This document shows, piece after piece, positions 1 to 7,926 of a stretch of 64,000 nucleotides of DNA. Every line of letters starts with the position of its first letter. Positions within the stretch are counted from its first letter, which is position 1. Made by a program: the position numbers and the translations under genes. The notes below the pieces were generated by a model. The model ran no database searches. It was not told the origin of the DNA and saw nothing but the letters and a program-made list of their open reading frames with translations. Location: positions 3,348,001-3,412,000 of the forward strand of contig KB899087.1 of assembly GCA_000378025.1 (NCBI GenBank), read 5' to 3'. The DNA comes from Xanthobacteraceae bacterium 501b. Its GTDB lineage: Bacteria; Pseudomonadota; Alphaproteobacteria; Rhizobiales; Xanthobacteraceae.

Positions 1-140
1 CCTTCGGCGAGCGGGCGGTGGACGTGTTCTACGTCACCGACCTCATGGGGGCGAAGATCATGGGCGCCGCCCGCCACTCCGCCATCCGCCGCGCTTTGCT
101 CCAGGTGCTCGACGCCGATGACGAGGCCAATGCGGCGTGA
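1..140 (+). CDS. glnD: Bifunctional uridylyltransferase/uridylyl-removing enzyme GlnD, C-terminal fragment
   Basis: Only the last 45 or so codons are in the window; the first complete codon starts at base 3 and the TGA is at 138-140. The readable residues include GERAVDVFYVTDLMGAKI, followed by a helix ending in DDEANAA. This is the usual end of the second ACT domain of GlnD, which adds UMP to or removes it from PII proteins in response to glutamine. The catalytic nucleotidyltransferase and HD domains lie outside the window. The identification rests on a short but characteristic motif. Confidence 0.85.
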   Translation, partial: FGERAVDVFYVTDLMGAKIMGAARHSAIRRALLQVLDADDEANAA

Positions 141-197
141 GGCGCTTGTAGACCGAGCTGCAGTCTAAAATCGTCCATTGGCTAATGGAGCCGACTC

Positions 198-791
198 GTG
201 CGTATCATCAACTGCCTTTCAGGAGTTTTGCTCATAGTTATGCTCGCCACTTTCTTGCTGATTTGGCCATCAATCCTGACAACTATTACACGCGAGGATT
301 TTATGTCGGACAGCAATGCAGCTTGGGTACAGGCAATAGCCGCAGCTATAACCATTATGGGGGCCACTGGCTATGCCGTTTTTGGAATGATAAAGGCGAG
401 CTTCGCGGACAACAGAGAAAGACATCTTACATTCAGAATTGCTTGTGACGTTTTTTCAGATAGCGCCAAATATCTTTACGACATACACGACTTAGGAAAC
501 CATAGGTCTGAGTCACTTAAGGCACCGTCATTGATATTTCAGGCCAATGCTGAAATACTTCAGCAGATGGCGTTTCGTCCATTACCTGATGGAGATCATG
601 CGAACCTCGTATTCGAGCTTCGCACATGTAGCTACCGAATGCTTTCCGGCATCATAGCTCTTCAAGCCCATCCGAGCAGCGCGCCACCCCTTGCCCAGAT
701 ATCAGACGCTCTGAAGGAGGCAAAAAAGCTCATAGCGGGCCCACTATTCATAAAGTCGGAGCAGCGCACTCCAAAGATCAAAATTGCTTGA
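198..791 (+). CDS. Hypothetical membrane protein (197 aa)
   Basis: Starts at GTG 198, with GGAG at 187-190 seven bases upstream. Two hydrophobic stretches are visible, at about residues 5-30 and 43-66, followed by a soluble tail of about 130 residues without a motif I recognise. GC content and codon use are clearly lower and more relaxed than in the flanking glnD and PBP genes, which suggests horizontal acquisition. The TGA stop ends at 791, the first base of the IS target duplication, so the insertion sequence landed exactly behind the gene and left it intact. No function can be assigned. Confidence 0.6.
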   Translation: MRIINCLSGVLLIVMLATFLLIWPSILTTITREDFMSDSNAAWVQAIAAAITIMGATGYAVFGMIKASFADNRERHLTFRIACDVFSDSAKYLYDIHDLGNHRSESLKAPSLIFQANAEILQQMAFRPLPDGDHANLVFELRTCSYRMLSGIIALQAHPSSAPPLAQISDALKEAKKLIAGPLFIKSEQRTPKIKIA

Positions 792-853
792 TTTGAACCG
801 CCCCTAGATTCCTGGACGCCTTCTTCCCTAAATTTTGAGGCAAGGAGGCCCCA

Positions 854-1129
854 ATGGGCAAGGCGAACTTCACCGAGGACTTCAAGCGCGACGCGGTCCT
901 TCAGATCACCGAGCGGGGCTATCCGGTTGCGGAGGTGGCGGCGCGACTGGGGATCAGCAAGTACTCGCTCTACGAGTGGAGGAAACGGTACGGCAAGCCT
1001 GCCGCCGTGGCCCGCGATGACGATCAGGCTGCGGAGGTCCGCCGGCTGAAGCGCGAGTTGCAACGCGTTACGGAGGAGCGCGACATCCTAAAAAAAGCAG
1101 CCGCGTACTTCGCCAAGGATGCAAAGTGA
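854..1129 (+). CDS. IS3-family transposase OrfA (91 aa)
   Basis: Small DNA-binding subunit of the transposase. Residues 1-50 form a helix-turn-helix of the transposase_8 type (AARLGISKYSLYEWRKRYG) and residues 60-85 form a short leucine-zipper-like helix. GGAGG at 845-849 precedes the ATG. Codons 79-81 read CTA AAA AAA followed by G, an A-rich heptamer at 1090-1096. A -1 slip there enters the orfB frame with no stop before the orfB body, so a fused OrfAB transposase of about 382 residues can be made, as is known for IS3 elements. Confidence 0.92.
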   Translation: MGKANFTEDFKRDAVLQITERGYPVAEVAARLGISKYSLYEWRKRYGKPAAVARDDDQAAEVRRLKRELQRVTEERDILKKAAAYFAKDAK

Positions 1130-2001
1130 AGTACGCGTTCATCGCTGAGCATCGCCTGCTGTTTTCGATCCGTGCCATGTGTCGGTGCCTGCGTGTCCAG
1201 CCCAGTGGCTTCTACGCCTGGCTGAAGGATCCGCTGAGCAAGCGCGCGCAGGAAGACCACCGACAGACCGAGCTGATCCGCGCGGCATGGAGCGAGAGCG
1301 GCAAGGTCTATGGCTACCGAAAGCTCCACGATGACTTGGCGGACATGGGCGAGAGCTGCTGTCCCAACCGAGTTGCGCGGCTGACGCGGCTTGCCGGCAT
1401 CCGAGCGCAGATCGGCTACAAGCGCCGCCCCGGCCACTATGGAGGCAAGCCATCCCTGGCGGTCGACAACACGCTCGATCGCCGGTTTGACGCGGAGGCG
1501 CCGGACAAGGCCTGGGTGACCGACATCACCTACATCCGCACCCACGAAGGCTTCGCCTATCTGGCGGTCGTGATCGACCTCTTCTCCCGCCGCGTCGTCG
1601 GCTGGTCCATGCAGGCCCGGCAGACGACCAACGTCGTGCTTCAGGCGCTGCTGGCCGCCGTCTGGCGACGCAAGCCGAAGGGCCGTGTGCTGGTGCATTC
1701 GGACCAGGGGAGCCAGTTCACCAGCATGGAATGGGCGTCGTTCCTGAAGCACCACGACCTGGAGCCATCCATGAGCCGGCGCGGCAACTGCCATGACAAC
1801 GCCGTGGCCGAGAGCTTCTTCAACCTGCTCAAGCGCGAGCGTATCCGCCGCAAGGTCTACCGCACGCGCGACGAGGCACGCGGGGACGTGTTCGATTACA
1901 TCGAGATGTTCTACAACCCCACCCGCAAGCACGCACGCAATGGGATGCTGTCCCCAATCGAGTTCGAACGGCAGCACAAAGCCAAAGCCGAGGGCGTCTA
2001 G
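1126..2001 (+). CDS. IS3-family transposase OrfB, DDE integrase core (291 aa)
   Basis: Catalytic half of the transposase. It has an N-terminal HTH_21-type segment (about residues 45-100) and an rve integrase core. The DDE residues are visible as D in WVTDITY, D in HSDQGSQ and E in NAVAESFF, 35 residues after the second Asp, as in the IS3 D,D(35)E pattern. The listed GTG start overlaps the orfA TGA, but the natural product is more likely the frameshifted OrfAB fusion described under orfA. Length and motifs are complete. Confidence 0.92.
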   Translation: MKYAFIAEHRLLFSIRAMCRCLRVQPSGFYAWLKDPLSKRAQEDHRQTELIRAAWSESGKVYGYRKLHDDLADMGESCCPNRVARLTRLAGIRAQIGYKRRPGHYGGKPSLAVDNTLDRRFDAEAPDKAWVTDITYIRTHEGFAYLAVVIDLFSRRVVGWSMQARQTTNVVLQALLAAVWRRKPKGRVLVHSDQGSQFTSMEWASFLKHHDLEPSMSRRGNCHDNAVAESFFNLLKRERIRRKVYRTRDEARGDVFDYIEMFYNPTRKHARNGMLSPIEFERQHKAKAEGV

Positions 2002-2050
2002 AAAACGCGGGGCGGTTCAATTGCCGCGATTTTGGACGGCGAACGCGCTT

Positions 2051-2731
2051 TTAGCTTGTCGCTTCAGGAGGCATGAGCCCCCCTGCCGTTTTGTATGCAT
2101 CGGTGAGCTGTCGTGCAAGAAGGGCTGAAAGAAGCGCCTCCATGGTCGTCAAATCTAGGCGGCCCTGCGCCCACGCTGCGTCGGCGTCGTCGAGAGCCCT
2201 AAAGTAAGGGCGCTTCTCGCCAACAATTTGGTCAGGAATCGTCGGCAGCCCCGGAAGAATATTACCTGTCTTTATACAAAGGATGACATAGGACACCATC
2301 CGTGATGTCCGCCCATTTCCATCGGAAAAAGGGTGTATCCAGTTCAATCGCCACATCAAATACGACGCGAGATGAATGGCGGTGGCTTCATCCCAATGAT
2401 CATTAACAAATTCACACATGTCCTCCACCAACGCACTCACCTCGTGGGCTGCTGGCGGGTTGTGTTGGCTATTACTGATGTCCACAGACCCCGGACGATA
2501 ATTACCCGCATATTCGCTGATGTCAGCGAGAGCCTCTCTCTGCAAGGCTTGGATCATCGACGGACGAAGCCGAAAGCTTTTGTCTGTTTCGAGCGCCTGC
2601 GCGATCAAACGAAGTGCGAAGTCGTATTGCTTTAGCCCGTTTCTGGCCTCAGCCTTAGCAATTTCAATTGGATCGCTGAGAATTCTGGCGCCAGCGGCGA
2701 TGCTATGCCGCTGGCCTGTTTCATCGCTCAC
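2051..2731 (-). CDS. Fic-domain protein, putative AMPylating toxin (226 aa)
   Basis: The canonical Fic motif HPFSDGNGRTSR sits at residues 133-144, with catalytic His133, metal-binding Asp137 and nucleotide-binding Asn139 and Arg141. Fic enzymes usually transfer AMP from ATP to a hydroxyl side chain of a target protein. I start the gene at GTG 2731, which overlaps the end of the small upstream gene (stop 2721-2723), rather than at the in-frame ATG further upstream inside that gene. The coupled small ORF suggests a class I Fic toxin-antitoxin arrangement. I see no inhibitory helix within the protein itself. It lies in the low-GC islet next to the insertion sequence. The target is unknown. Confidence 0.85.
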   Translation of the reverse strand: MSDETGQRHSIAAGARILSDPIEIAKAEARNGLKQYDFALRLIAQALETDKSFRLRPSMIQALQREALADISEYAGNYRPGSVDISNSQHNPPAAHEVSALVEDMCEFVNDHWDEATAIHLASYLMWRLNWIHPFSDGNGRTSRMVSYVILCIKTGNILPGLPTIPDQIVGEKRPYFRALDDADAAWAQGRLDLTTMEALLSALLARQLTDAYKTAGGLMPPEATS

Positions 2732-2906
2732 CAGATTGTTCTTTCGCGAGCTTGTCTGCCTGCTGGTTAACCATTTCACGAGTGATGTCAGCATTCTCAA
2801 ACGCGGTGTTCCCATACGCGAAGCTGCGGCGCTGCTCCTCGCGATGCTCCTCAGAAACATGCATCCGCTTGGCCGCTTCTAAAAGTTGGGTCAGTTCATG
2901 TGTCAT
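2721..2906 (-). CDS. Small protein upstream of and overlapping fic, putative Fic antitoxin (61 aa)
   Basis: A 61-residue, highly charged, helical protein whose 3' end overlaps the fic start by 11 bases, implying translational coupling. I choose ATG 2906 because AGGGA lies eight bases upstream; an in-frame ATG at 2924 is the alternative. Class I Fic antitoxins carry an inhibitory motif (S/T)xxxE(G/N). Here residues 28-33 read SFAYGN, which keeps the Ser and Asn but has Gly in place of Glu. The antitoxin role is therefore inferred mainly from gene order, size and charge. Confidence 0.6.
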   Translation of the reverse strand: MTHELTQLLEAAKRMHVSEEHREEQRRSFAYGNTAFENADITREMVNQQADKLAKEQSGER

Positions 2907-3348
2907 TCTAATTCCCTGCGTCATTTTCAGAATCTCAATTCGGACGGGCGAGATTCGCAAATGTCGAGTTGCATGATGCCACATATTGGCTTTCGAGAGT
3001 GTTGCGAAAATGGTCGGCGGGATCACAAATTGCGTTGCCGAAATTATATCCACGAAATAAATGTGAAATAAGGATTAATTTCGATTACCAATGGGCAGGC
3101 GCCGTCCGGGGGCGGGGGCGTCGCGAGGCCTGCGCTTGGTGACCCGTGCATCCGAGTTTCTGTTTTTTGGGCGTGGAGGTCGATGGGTGGCTCTTCAAAA
3201 AAACGGCCCAGCCACCTCGAAGGACCGAGTGTTGCCGCGGGATAAAGGACCATCCCCCGCCTCACTCTCTCCCCTTAACCCCCGCTTAAAAGCCCTGATT
3301 TAGAGTTCGTTTACCGGCTCAATCAGGTGCCCTCGGGGGCGGAGGTTC
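2907..3348. other. Gene-free stretch between the Fic pair and the PBP gene
   Basis: About 440 bases. The left part (to about 3090) is AT-rich and contains the likely promoter of the Fic pair. The right part (3090-3340) returns to GC-rich DNA that looks like the native upstream region of the PBP gene, with a GGAGG at 3341-3345. Short reading frames on both strands lack support. The composition break near 3090 marks the right edge of the accessory islet. Confidence 0.5.
3043..3071 (-). promoter_or_regulatory. Candidate promoter of the small-ORF/fic pair
   Basis: On the minus strand a perfect -10 hexamer TATAAT (3048-3043) stands 17 bases after TTATTT (3071-3066), a poor -35 match. It would give a leader of about 130 bases before the small gene. 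This is a sequence match only. Confidence 0.35.
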
Positions 3349-5652
3349 ATGTTCGGACGACGCGGCGACAGGGAGAGACGCGAGCCGGTGCTGGGCACGC
3401 CCGGCTTCGACGGCGACCTGCGCCTGAATGCCGACGACCGCCCGACCCTCCCGACCGCCCCGCTGGAGCGCGAGCGCGCCCCGCGCAAGGCCGTCCCCAA
3501 GCCGACCGCCAAGCCGCTCGCCAAGCCCCGTCCGCCGGCTCAGTCCAGCCGCCGCAGCCGGCACGACGACTGGTCCGACGCGGAAGAGGCCGATTACGAG
3601 GACGAGCCGCGCATGGCCCGCAACAGCCGCAGCCGCGACCGGGACCGCGATGACCGACGCAACCGCGACACCGGGCGTGGCGGCGGGCGCCGCCGCACGC
3701 AAAGGCGCGGCCTGTTCGGCCGGCTGGTCTATTGGGGCGTCGTGCTCGGCCTGTGGGGGGTGATCGGGCTCGCCGGGCTCATCTTCTACGAGGCGAGCCA
3801 GCTGCCGCCGATCCAGAATCTGGCCATTCCCGACCGCCCGCCCACCGTCATCATCCAGGGCGCGGACGGGCAGGCGATCGCCACGCGCGGCGAGATGGGC
3901 GGCACCAATGTGCCGCTGCGGGCGCTGCCGCCCTATCTGCCGCAGGCTTTTGTCGCCATCGAGGACCGGCGCTTCTACTCGCATTTCGGCCTCGATCCGC
4001 TGGGCCTCGCCCGTGCGGTGGTGGTCAATATCACCCAGGGCCGGGTGCGCGAGGGTGGCTCGACCCTGACCCAGCAGCTGGCCAAGAACCTGTTCCTCAA
4101 CCAGGAGCGCACCCTGTCGCGCAAAGTGCAGGAGCTGATCCTCTCGCTGTGGCTGGAGGCCAAATATTCCAAGAACGAGATCCTCGAACTCTATATGAAC
4201 CGCGTCTATTTCGGCGCTGGCGCCTATGGGGTGGAAGCCGCCGCGCAGCGCTATTTCGGCGTGTCGGCGCGCCAGGTCACGCTCTCGCAGGCCGCCATGC
4301 TCGCCGGGTTGGTCAAATCGCCCTCGGCGCTCGCCCCCACCCGCAATCTGGAGGGCGCGCAGGCCCGGGCGGAAGTGGTGCTGGGCGCGATGCAGGAGGC
4401 CGGCTTCATCACCCCGGAGATGCGCCAGACGGCGCTGGCCCGCCCCGCCACCGTCGCCAAGGCGCAGGGGCCGGATTCCTATGGCTATGTCGCCGACTGG
4501 GTGCTGGAGCAGGTGAAGACGCTGGTCGGCCCGGTGACGCAGGACCTGATCGTGCAGACCACGCTCGACCCCGCCCTGCAGAGCGCCGCCGACAAGGCGC
4601 TGAAGGACGCGCTGGCGAAGTCCGGCAAAAAGCTCGGCGTCGAGCAGGGCGCGCTTGTGGTGATGGACACCGGAGGCGGGGTGCGGGCGCTGGTCGGCGG
4701 CCGCTCCTATGAGGAGAGCCAGTACAACCGCGCCGTCACCGCGCGGCGGCAGCCCGGTTCCTCGTTCAAGCCCTTCGTCTATCTCACCGCCATGGAGCGC
4801 GGCCTGACGCCAGAGACCGTGCGCGCCGACGCGCCGATCCAGCTCAAGGGCTGGAAGCCGGAGAATTTCTCCAAGGAATATCGCGGCGCGGTGGACCTCA
4901 AGACCGCGCTGGCGCTCTCGCTCAACACCGTCTCGGTGCGGCTGGCGCTGGAAGTGGGGCCGGACGAGGTAGTGAAGACGGCCCATCGCCTCGGCATCAA
5001 CTCCAAACTGGAACCCAACGCCTCGATCGCGCTCGGCACCTCGGAAGTCTCGGTGCTGGAGATGGCGAGCGCCTATGCGCCCTTCGCCAATGGCGGCGTC
5101 GGCGTCACCCCGCACATCATCGAGCGGGTGCGCGACAAGAGCGGGACCCTGCTCTACGCCTATGCCGAAGCGGGGCGCGGAATGGTGATGGCGCCGCCGC
5201 ATGTGGCGATGATGAACCGCATGCTGCAGGACGTGCTCACCATCGGCACCGCCCGCCGCGCCGATTTGCCGGGCTGGCCGGCCGCCGGCAAGACCGGCAC
5301 CAGCCAGGATTACCGCGACGCCTGGTTCGTCGGCTATACCGGCCGCTTCGTCACCAGCGTCTGGCTGGGCAATGACGATTCCTCGCCGACGAAGAAAGCC
5401 GGTGGCTCCGGCCTGCCGGTGGATATCTGGAGCCAGGTGATGAAGGTGGCGCACAAGGACCAGCCAATCATCGCCCTGCCCGGCACAGAGATTGCCGCCC
5501 CCGTGGCCGGCGGCCAGCTGCCGCCCGGCCAGCTCCCGCCCGGCGACGTGCCGGAGGAGCCGGTGGTCACCGGCGGCCCGCAACGCGCCCCGGCCGCCCC
5601 GCGCCCGAGCCTCGACAATTGGCTGCTCGACAAACTGTTCGGCAGTGGCTGA
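3349..5652 (+). CDS. Class A penicillin-binding protein, PBP1A type (767 aa)
   Basis: Bifunctional peptidoglycan synthase. Residues 1-120 are a long cytoplasmic tail rich in Arg, Asp and Pro, followed by one membrane segment (about 122-146). The glycosyltransferase domain follows, with catalytic Glu205 in IEDRRFYSH and the GGSTLTQQLAKN motif. The transpeptidase domain has Ser471-x-x-Lys474, SLN at 524-526 and KTGT from 648. The C-terminus is Pro/Gly-rich. ATG 3349 is preceded by GGAGG at 3341-3345. The gene stands alone, with glnD upstream across the accessory islet. All catalytic motifs are present; which PBP1 paralogue it is cannot be told from one copy. Confidence 0.93.
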   Translation: MFGRRGDRERREPVLGTPGFDGDLRLNADDRPTLPTAPLERERAPRKAVPKPTAKPLAKPRPPAQSSRRSRHDDWSDAEEADYEDEPRMARNSRSRDRDRDDRRNRDTGRGGGRRRTQRRGLFGRLVYWGVVLGLWGVIGLAGLIFYEASQLPPIQNLAIPDRPPTVIIQGADGQAIATRGEMGGTNVPLRALPPYLPQAFVAIEDRRFYSHFGLDPLGLARAVVVNITQGRVREGGSTLTQQLAKNLFLNQERTLSRKVQELILSLWLEAKYSKNEILELYMNRVYFGAGAYGVEAAAQRYFGVSARQVTLSQAAMLAGLVKSPSALAPTRNLEGAQARAEVVLGAMQEAGFITPEMRQTALARPATVAKAQGPDSYGYVADWVLEQVKTLVGPVTQDLIVQTTLDPALQSAADKALKDALAKSGKKLGVEQGALVVMDTGGGVRALVGGRSYEESQYNRAVTARRQPGSSFKPFVYLTAMERGLTPETVRADAPIQLKGWKPENFSKEYRGAVDLKTALALSLNTVSVRLALEVGPDEVVKTAHRLGINSKLEPNASIALGTSEVSVLEMASAYAPFANGGVGVTPHIIERVRDKSGTLLYAYAEAGRGMVMAPPHVAMMNRMLQDVLTIGTARRADLPGWPAAGKTGTSQDYRDAWFVGYTGRFVTSVWLGNDDSSPTKKAGGSGLPVDIWSQVMKVAHKDQPIIALPGTEIAAPVAGGQLPPGQLPPGDVPEEPVVTGGPQRAPAAPRPSLDNWLLDKLFGSG

Positions 5653-5689
5653 GACGCGCCACAGGCCACGCCCCCTGCCGGATGATCGG

Positions 5690-6454
5690 TTACTCCACCC
5701 CGTAGCGGTGCAGGCCGGCGCCGTGCTTCTTGAGCCAGGCCTCGGCGGCGTGGCGTTCGGGAAACAGCGCGTCCACCGTCGCCCAGAAGCGCGGCCCGTG
5801 GTTCATCTCGCGGCGGTGCGCCACCTCATGGGCGGCGAGATAATCCAGCACCGAGGGCGGGGCGAGGATGAGCCGCCACGAGAAGGAAAGCGCACCGGCA
5901 CTGGAGCAGGAGCCCCAGCGGCTCGCCGTGTCGCGCAGGGTGACGCGGGCGAGGCTGACGCCCAGCGCGCGAGCATGGCGCTGGGCCGCCTCGACCAGGT
6001 CGCGCCGCGCCTCGCGCTTGAGGAAATCGCCCACCCGTCGCGCCACATGCGCGCCATCGCCGGCGACAAAGAGCACGGCCTCGCCGTTCTCGCTGCCGGT
6101 CCACACCGTGCCGCGCGCGGCGGGCCGATGAACGATGCGGTGCGGGGTGCCGCGCAGCGGCAGCACCGCGCCGGGGGCGAAGAGCACGGCCTGCGGCAGG
6201 CGGGCGAGGCGCACCTCCACCCAGCCGGCATGGCGGCGGGCAAAGTCCAGCGCCTCCGGCAGCGTGCCGCGGGCGGGAAGGGTCAGCATCACGTCGCGCG
6301 TCGCCGCCCGGACCCGCAGCGTGTAGCGCCGGGCGCGCGGGTTGCGGCGGAGCTGGACGACGACCTCCTCGGCCGTCAGCCGCAGCGTGAAATGGCCGGG
6401 CTCAGGCGCGGCAGGGGTCTTGCGTCGGGCGGAGGTGAGGGCGCGGAAGAGCAT
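5690..6454 (-). CDS. YgjP-type metal-dependent hydrolase (DUF45), 254 aa
   Basis: The zinc-protease signature HEVAH is at residues 209-213, within the family-typical block SRWGSCSSAGALSFSWRLIL followed by the HExxH helix and NHGPRFW, which supplies the third metal ligand. No signal peptide or membrane segment is visible, so the protein is probably cytoplasmic. The family is widespread and resembles SprT/WSS1-like metallopeptidases, but substrates are mostly unknown. It lies convergent to the PBP gene, with only 37 bases between the two stops. Confidence 0.85.
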   Translation of the reverse strand: MLFRALTSARRKTPAAPEPGHFTLRLTAEEVVVQLRRNPRARRYTLRVRAATRDVMLTLPARGTLPEALDFARRHAGWVEVRLARLPQAVLFAPGAVLPLRGTPHRIVHRPAARGTVWTGSENGEAVLFVAGDGAHVARRVGDFLKREARRDLVEAAQRHARALGVSLARVTLRDTASRWGSCSSAGALSFSWRLILAPPSVLDYLAAHEVAHRREMNHGPRFWATVDALFPERHAAEAWLKKHGAGLHRYGVE

Positions 6455-6555
6455 GAAACGACCGGGCCGGGAAAGTTGGTCCCAATTATGGCACCGGCTG
6501 GCACGCAGGCGCCAGCCTCCTCCTGCACCCGCCCGTCAGGCGATGCGGGCGCGCG

Positions 6556-7059
6556 TCAACGCGCGAGGCGGCGCCGGTTGCGGTCCTGCACCGGCTGGTA
6601 GGCGATGCGGGCGTGATAGGCGCAATAGGGCAGGCCGGTCTTGGAGCGGCTGCCGCAATAATGGAAGTCGCCCTTGCCGGGGTCGCCCACCGGCCAGCGG
6701 CAGGTGAATTCGGTCAGGTCGAGAATGGTGCATCCCCCGCCCATCGGGATCACCTTGGCGACCGGGTCGGCTGCGACCTCGGGCTCGGGCTGAGCCACCG
6801 TCTCGACAACAGGCGCCAGCGCCGTGTTGCCCTGCACCATCGGCCGCATGACCTGGGTGGTGGCAGTGGGACGCGGCTTGCGCGGGCGGGGCGCCGGCGA
6901 GGCGGCAGCCTTGGCGCGGCCGGAAAGGCCAAGCCGATGCACCTTGCCGATGACCGCGTTACGGGTCACGCCGCCGAGTTCCGCCGCGATCTGGCTCGCC
7001 GAGAGTCCTTCCGACCAGAGTTTCTTGAGCAGCTCGACGCGCTCGTCCGTCCAGTTCAT
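6556..7059 (-). CDS. gcrA: Cell cycle regulator GcrA (167 aa)
   Basis: The start MNWTDERVELLKKLWSEGLS and the following VTRNAVIGKVHRLGLSGR form the DNA-binding domain of GcrA (residues 1-47). A Pro/Ala-rich linker follows, then a C-terminal domain with CRWPVGDPG and YCAYHARIAY that contacts sigma70 in Caulobacter. GcrA is an alphaproteobacterial transcription factor that activates promoters bearing GANTC sites methylated by CcrM. The upstream region has four GANTC sites and a perfect palindrome, described separately. Length and both domains are complete. Confidence 0.95.
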   Translation of the reverse strand: MNWTDERVELLKKLWSEGLSASQIAAELGGVTRNAVIGKVHRLGLSGRAKAAASPAPRPRKPRPTATTQVMRPMVQGNTALAPVVETVAQPEPEVAADPVAKVIPMGGGCTILDLTEFTCRWPVGDPGKGDFHYCGSRSKTGLPYCAYHARIAYQPVQDRNRRRLAR

Positions 7060-7482
7060 TGCATGGCCTCCTTCGTGCCGACCGGGAGGCGGAATCCCTC
7101 ACCCCTTCGGCAAGTCAACTTGCCGAAGCCAACGCCCGCAAACGCCACCAGGGAATTGCCGCCGCACGAGATGTCGTATCTCACTGGGGGGAGGCTACAA
7201 TATGCGCGGACTCGGGGCGAGTAGGTTCAGGACCGAAACGATCGTTTTCCCCAGCTAGAGTCCGCGCTGCAACACTCACAAGCGAAGCGGAGTCGCATCA
7301 AGCACTTGGCAGCGCCCTGGTCGCGGGCGCCGGGGCAACGTCTATCATTCCAGCGCGCACCAGCCATGCGTGAGCCTGGGAACTCAACGGGTTTCCCACC
7401 GGTTTGGACGATAGGCGCGACCGTCCCCTTTTGCGTTGGCGAGGGGGGCGGGGGGCGTGTCCCGCTCTCAGTGGAGATGTCG
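7060..7482. promoter_or_regulatory. Divergent intergenic region of gcrA with four GANTC sites and a perfect palindrome
   Basis: This 420-base gap carries the promoters of gcrA (minus) and the secreted-protein gene (plus). Four GANTC sites lie at 7092-7096, 7209-7213, 7258-7262 and 7290-7294, several times more than expected by chance in DNA of this composition. At 7105-7128, 46-69 bases upstream of the gcrA start, are 11-bp arms CTTCGGCAAGT and ACTTGCCGAAG separated by CA. A smaller hairpin, GAGAT-GTCGT-ATCTC, follows at about 7170-7185. No gene is apparent here. Confidence 0.6.
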
Positions 7483-7901
7483 ATGAAACCGCGTGCCGAG
7501 AAACCGCGTGCCCAAAGGCCGCGTGCCCAAAGGCCGCTTGCCCAGAGGCCGCTTGCCGGCGCCCTTTCCTGCCTCACCCTTGTTGGCGCCCTGTCGCTGC
7601 CCGCCGCGGCCGGGCCCGCCTCGCCCTATGCCACGCCCCGCGCGTGGCGGAGGCTGCTGCCGGCACGCGCGCCATTCCCGTCGCCCAAGGCTGCGGCCCT
7701 GGTGCCTGGCGCGGGCCGTGGGGCGGCTGCCGCGATACGCCCTATACCGGCCCGCTGCCTGGCGGGGGCTATGCCGGCCCGCCCGGCGCGCCGGTCTATT
7801 ACGGCAATGGCTGCCCGCCCGGCTTCTGGCGCGGGCCCTGGGGCCATTGCCGCGACACGCCCTATCACGGGCCGCTGCCCGGTGGCGGCTGGAAGCCCTG
7901 A
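7483..7901 (+). pseudogene. Secreted GCG_CRPN-type cysteine-rich protein, interrupted by a frameshift
   Basis: The first part reads MKPRAEKPRAQR then a hydrophobic segment (LAGALSCLTLVGALSLPAAAG) that looks like a signal peptide, with GGAG six bases before ATG 7483. The characteristic mature part lies in another frame: QGCGPGAWRGPWGGCR and NGCPPGFWRGPWGHCR, two copies of a roughly 35-residue unit each followed by DTPY-GPLPGGG, ending at TGA 7899-7901. A single missing base near 7625-7645 would join the two frames. The long positively charged n-region is created by a 15-bp tandem repeat. This is either a real broken gene or a sequencing error in GC-rich DNA. The family has no known function. 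Confidence 0.7.
7491..7558 (+). repeat. 15-bp tandem repeat, about 4.5 copies
   Basis: Units begin GCGTGCC or GCTTGCC and repeat with exact 15-base period at 7491, 7506, 7521 and 7536; the second and third are identical. Inside the signal-peptide region they encode repeated PRAQR. A similar 15-bp array lies at 25947-26006. Confidence 0.9.
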
Positions 7902-7926
7902 TCGCACGCGCTGACGGAGATTGACC

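Larger units (their letters stand above)
794..2019 (+). mobile_element. Complete IS3-family insertion sequence, 1226 bp
   Basis: The ends are imperfect inverted repeats of about 27 bp. Both begin TGAACCGCCCC and both have GACGCC at the inner side, reading inward from 794 and from 2019. The element is flanked by a direct repeat ATT (791-793 and 2020-2022), a 3-bp target duplication typical of IS3. It carries overlapping orfA and orfB with an A7 slippery site. Ends, target duplication and both frames are intact, so the copy looks recent and probably still mobile. Confidence 0.93.

Noticed and set aside
2721-3053. Longer form of the small Fic partner (110 aa)
   Set aside because: The extension has no ribosome site and the start at 2906 has a clear one; the candidate promoter lies at the extension's beginning.
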